DNA from: Segetibacter sp. 3557_3
GTDB taxonomy: Bacteria > Bacteroidota > Bacteroidia > Chitinophagales > Chitinophagaceae
Reading direction: 5' to 3'
NCBI RefSeq assembly: GCF_004354985.1
Contig: NZ_SMSK01000001.1
Location: forward strand, 806,001 to 870,000
DNA length: 64,000 nucleotides
The position numbers and the translations under genes were made by a program. Shown here piece by piece: positions 63,838-64,000 of this stretch. The notes under the pieces are model-generated. The model made no database searches. It was given only the letters and a program-made list of their open reading frames with translations, and was not told the origin of the DNA. Each line of letters opens with the position of its first letter. Position 1 is the first letter of the stretch.

Positions 63838-64000
63838 TTAAACGTAATCATACACCGTCAGATCATATTTGTACAGAACTGGTGTTATTGGTGCCCAACG
63901 TACTTTCAGTGTTTCCACATCGCCGGTTAACCTCCTCCCATGCACTTGATACCAGGAAGGGCTGCTATCTGTTCCTGCCTCCCAGATCTGCAGTTTCATA
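63838..64000 (-). CDS. C-terminal end of a gene running off the window (unknown)
   Basis: On the minus strand the frame is open from the window's right edge to a TAA at 63838: MKLQIWEAGTDSSPSWYQVH and then GDVETLKVRWAPITPVLYKY, ending LTVYDYV. The protein-like beta composition and lack of interruption suggest the last 53 or more residues of a real gene, possibly a carbohydrate-related beta-sandwich given the neighbourhood. I cannot assign a family. Confidence 0.5.
   Translation of the reverse strand, partial: MKLQIWEAGTDSSPSWYQVHGRRLTGDVETLKVRWAPITPVLYKYDLTVYDYV

Noticed and set aside
1-64000. Prophage, integrative element or CRISPR system
   Set aside because: No integrase, transposase, phage structural, conjugation or cas gene and no regular spacer array was seen.

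Overview
The window comes from a Bacteroidota chromosome, most likely a member of the Chitinophagaceae/Chitinophagales. The indicators are a SusC/SusD pair, a FecI/FecR pair with a DUF4974-type C-terminus, several TonB-dependent outer-membrane barrels, lipoproteins with short N-termini, Bacteroidota-style TAnnTTTG promoter hexamers, and DUF6702, DUF2807 and DUF3823 proteins. This is ordinary chromosome with accessory patches. I saw no tRNA, rRNA, CRISPR array, phage module or intact insertion sequence.

Layout. 1-3.3 kb: the 3' part of a class C beta-lactamase-type hydrolase, a GC-rich structured repeat, an MBL-fold gene interrupted by an in-frame TGA, a small hypothetical protein and a GNAT acetyltransferase. 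3.5-13.5 kb: a CNNM/CorC-type transporter, a DUF6702 / HupE-UreJ / M1 peptidase cluster, an esterase, CorA, and a HEXXH plus beta-barrel protein paired with a TlpA-like thioredoxin. 14.9-26.6 kb: homogentisate dioxygenase, a phosphoesterase, M61, M20, penicillin-acylase and M19 hydrolases and an alpha/beta hydrolase. Blocks of degenerate intergenic repeats lie among these, including one copy of a MITE. 26.8-32.8 kb: an ECF sigma factor, its FecR anti-sigma factor, an STN-domain protein fused to GVQVAG-type repeats, a repeat paralogue without STN, a second MITE copy, and a DUF2807 lipoprotein. 33.1-40.7 kb: a decayed erythromycin-esterase gene, a BtuB-like TonB receptor, an AHSA1-like protein, an NmrA-like reductase and a type-B carboxylesterase. 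41-47.6 kb: a five-gene signalling operon on the minus strand (two hybrid kinases, a receiver, CheR, CheB). 48.2-57 kb: small and low-complexity proteins, a UGT-like glycosyltransferase, an esterase and a Gly-rich outer-membrane barrel. 57.4-64 kb: a polysaccharide-utilisation locus (SusC, SusD, DUF3823) followed by a glycoside hydrolase family 2 remnant and the end of a minus-strand gene.

The most unusual unit is the sigma/FecR/STN-repeat locus. In the classical Fec system the STN domain sits on a TonB-dependent receptor. Here it sits on a repeat protein with no recognisable plug. A shared upstream motif suggests the sigma factor controls its own gene and at least one repeat gene. The second notable item is a MITE family: two near-identical copies of about 135 bp, 20-bp terminal inverted repeats and exact 8-bp target duplications. 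Its internal core recurs in two longer, divergent copies elsewhere in the window. Several genes carry clean in-frame stops or frameshifts (MBL hydrolase, erythromycin esterase, GH2, an unrecognised remnant near 16.9 kb), pointing to ongoing gene decay.
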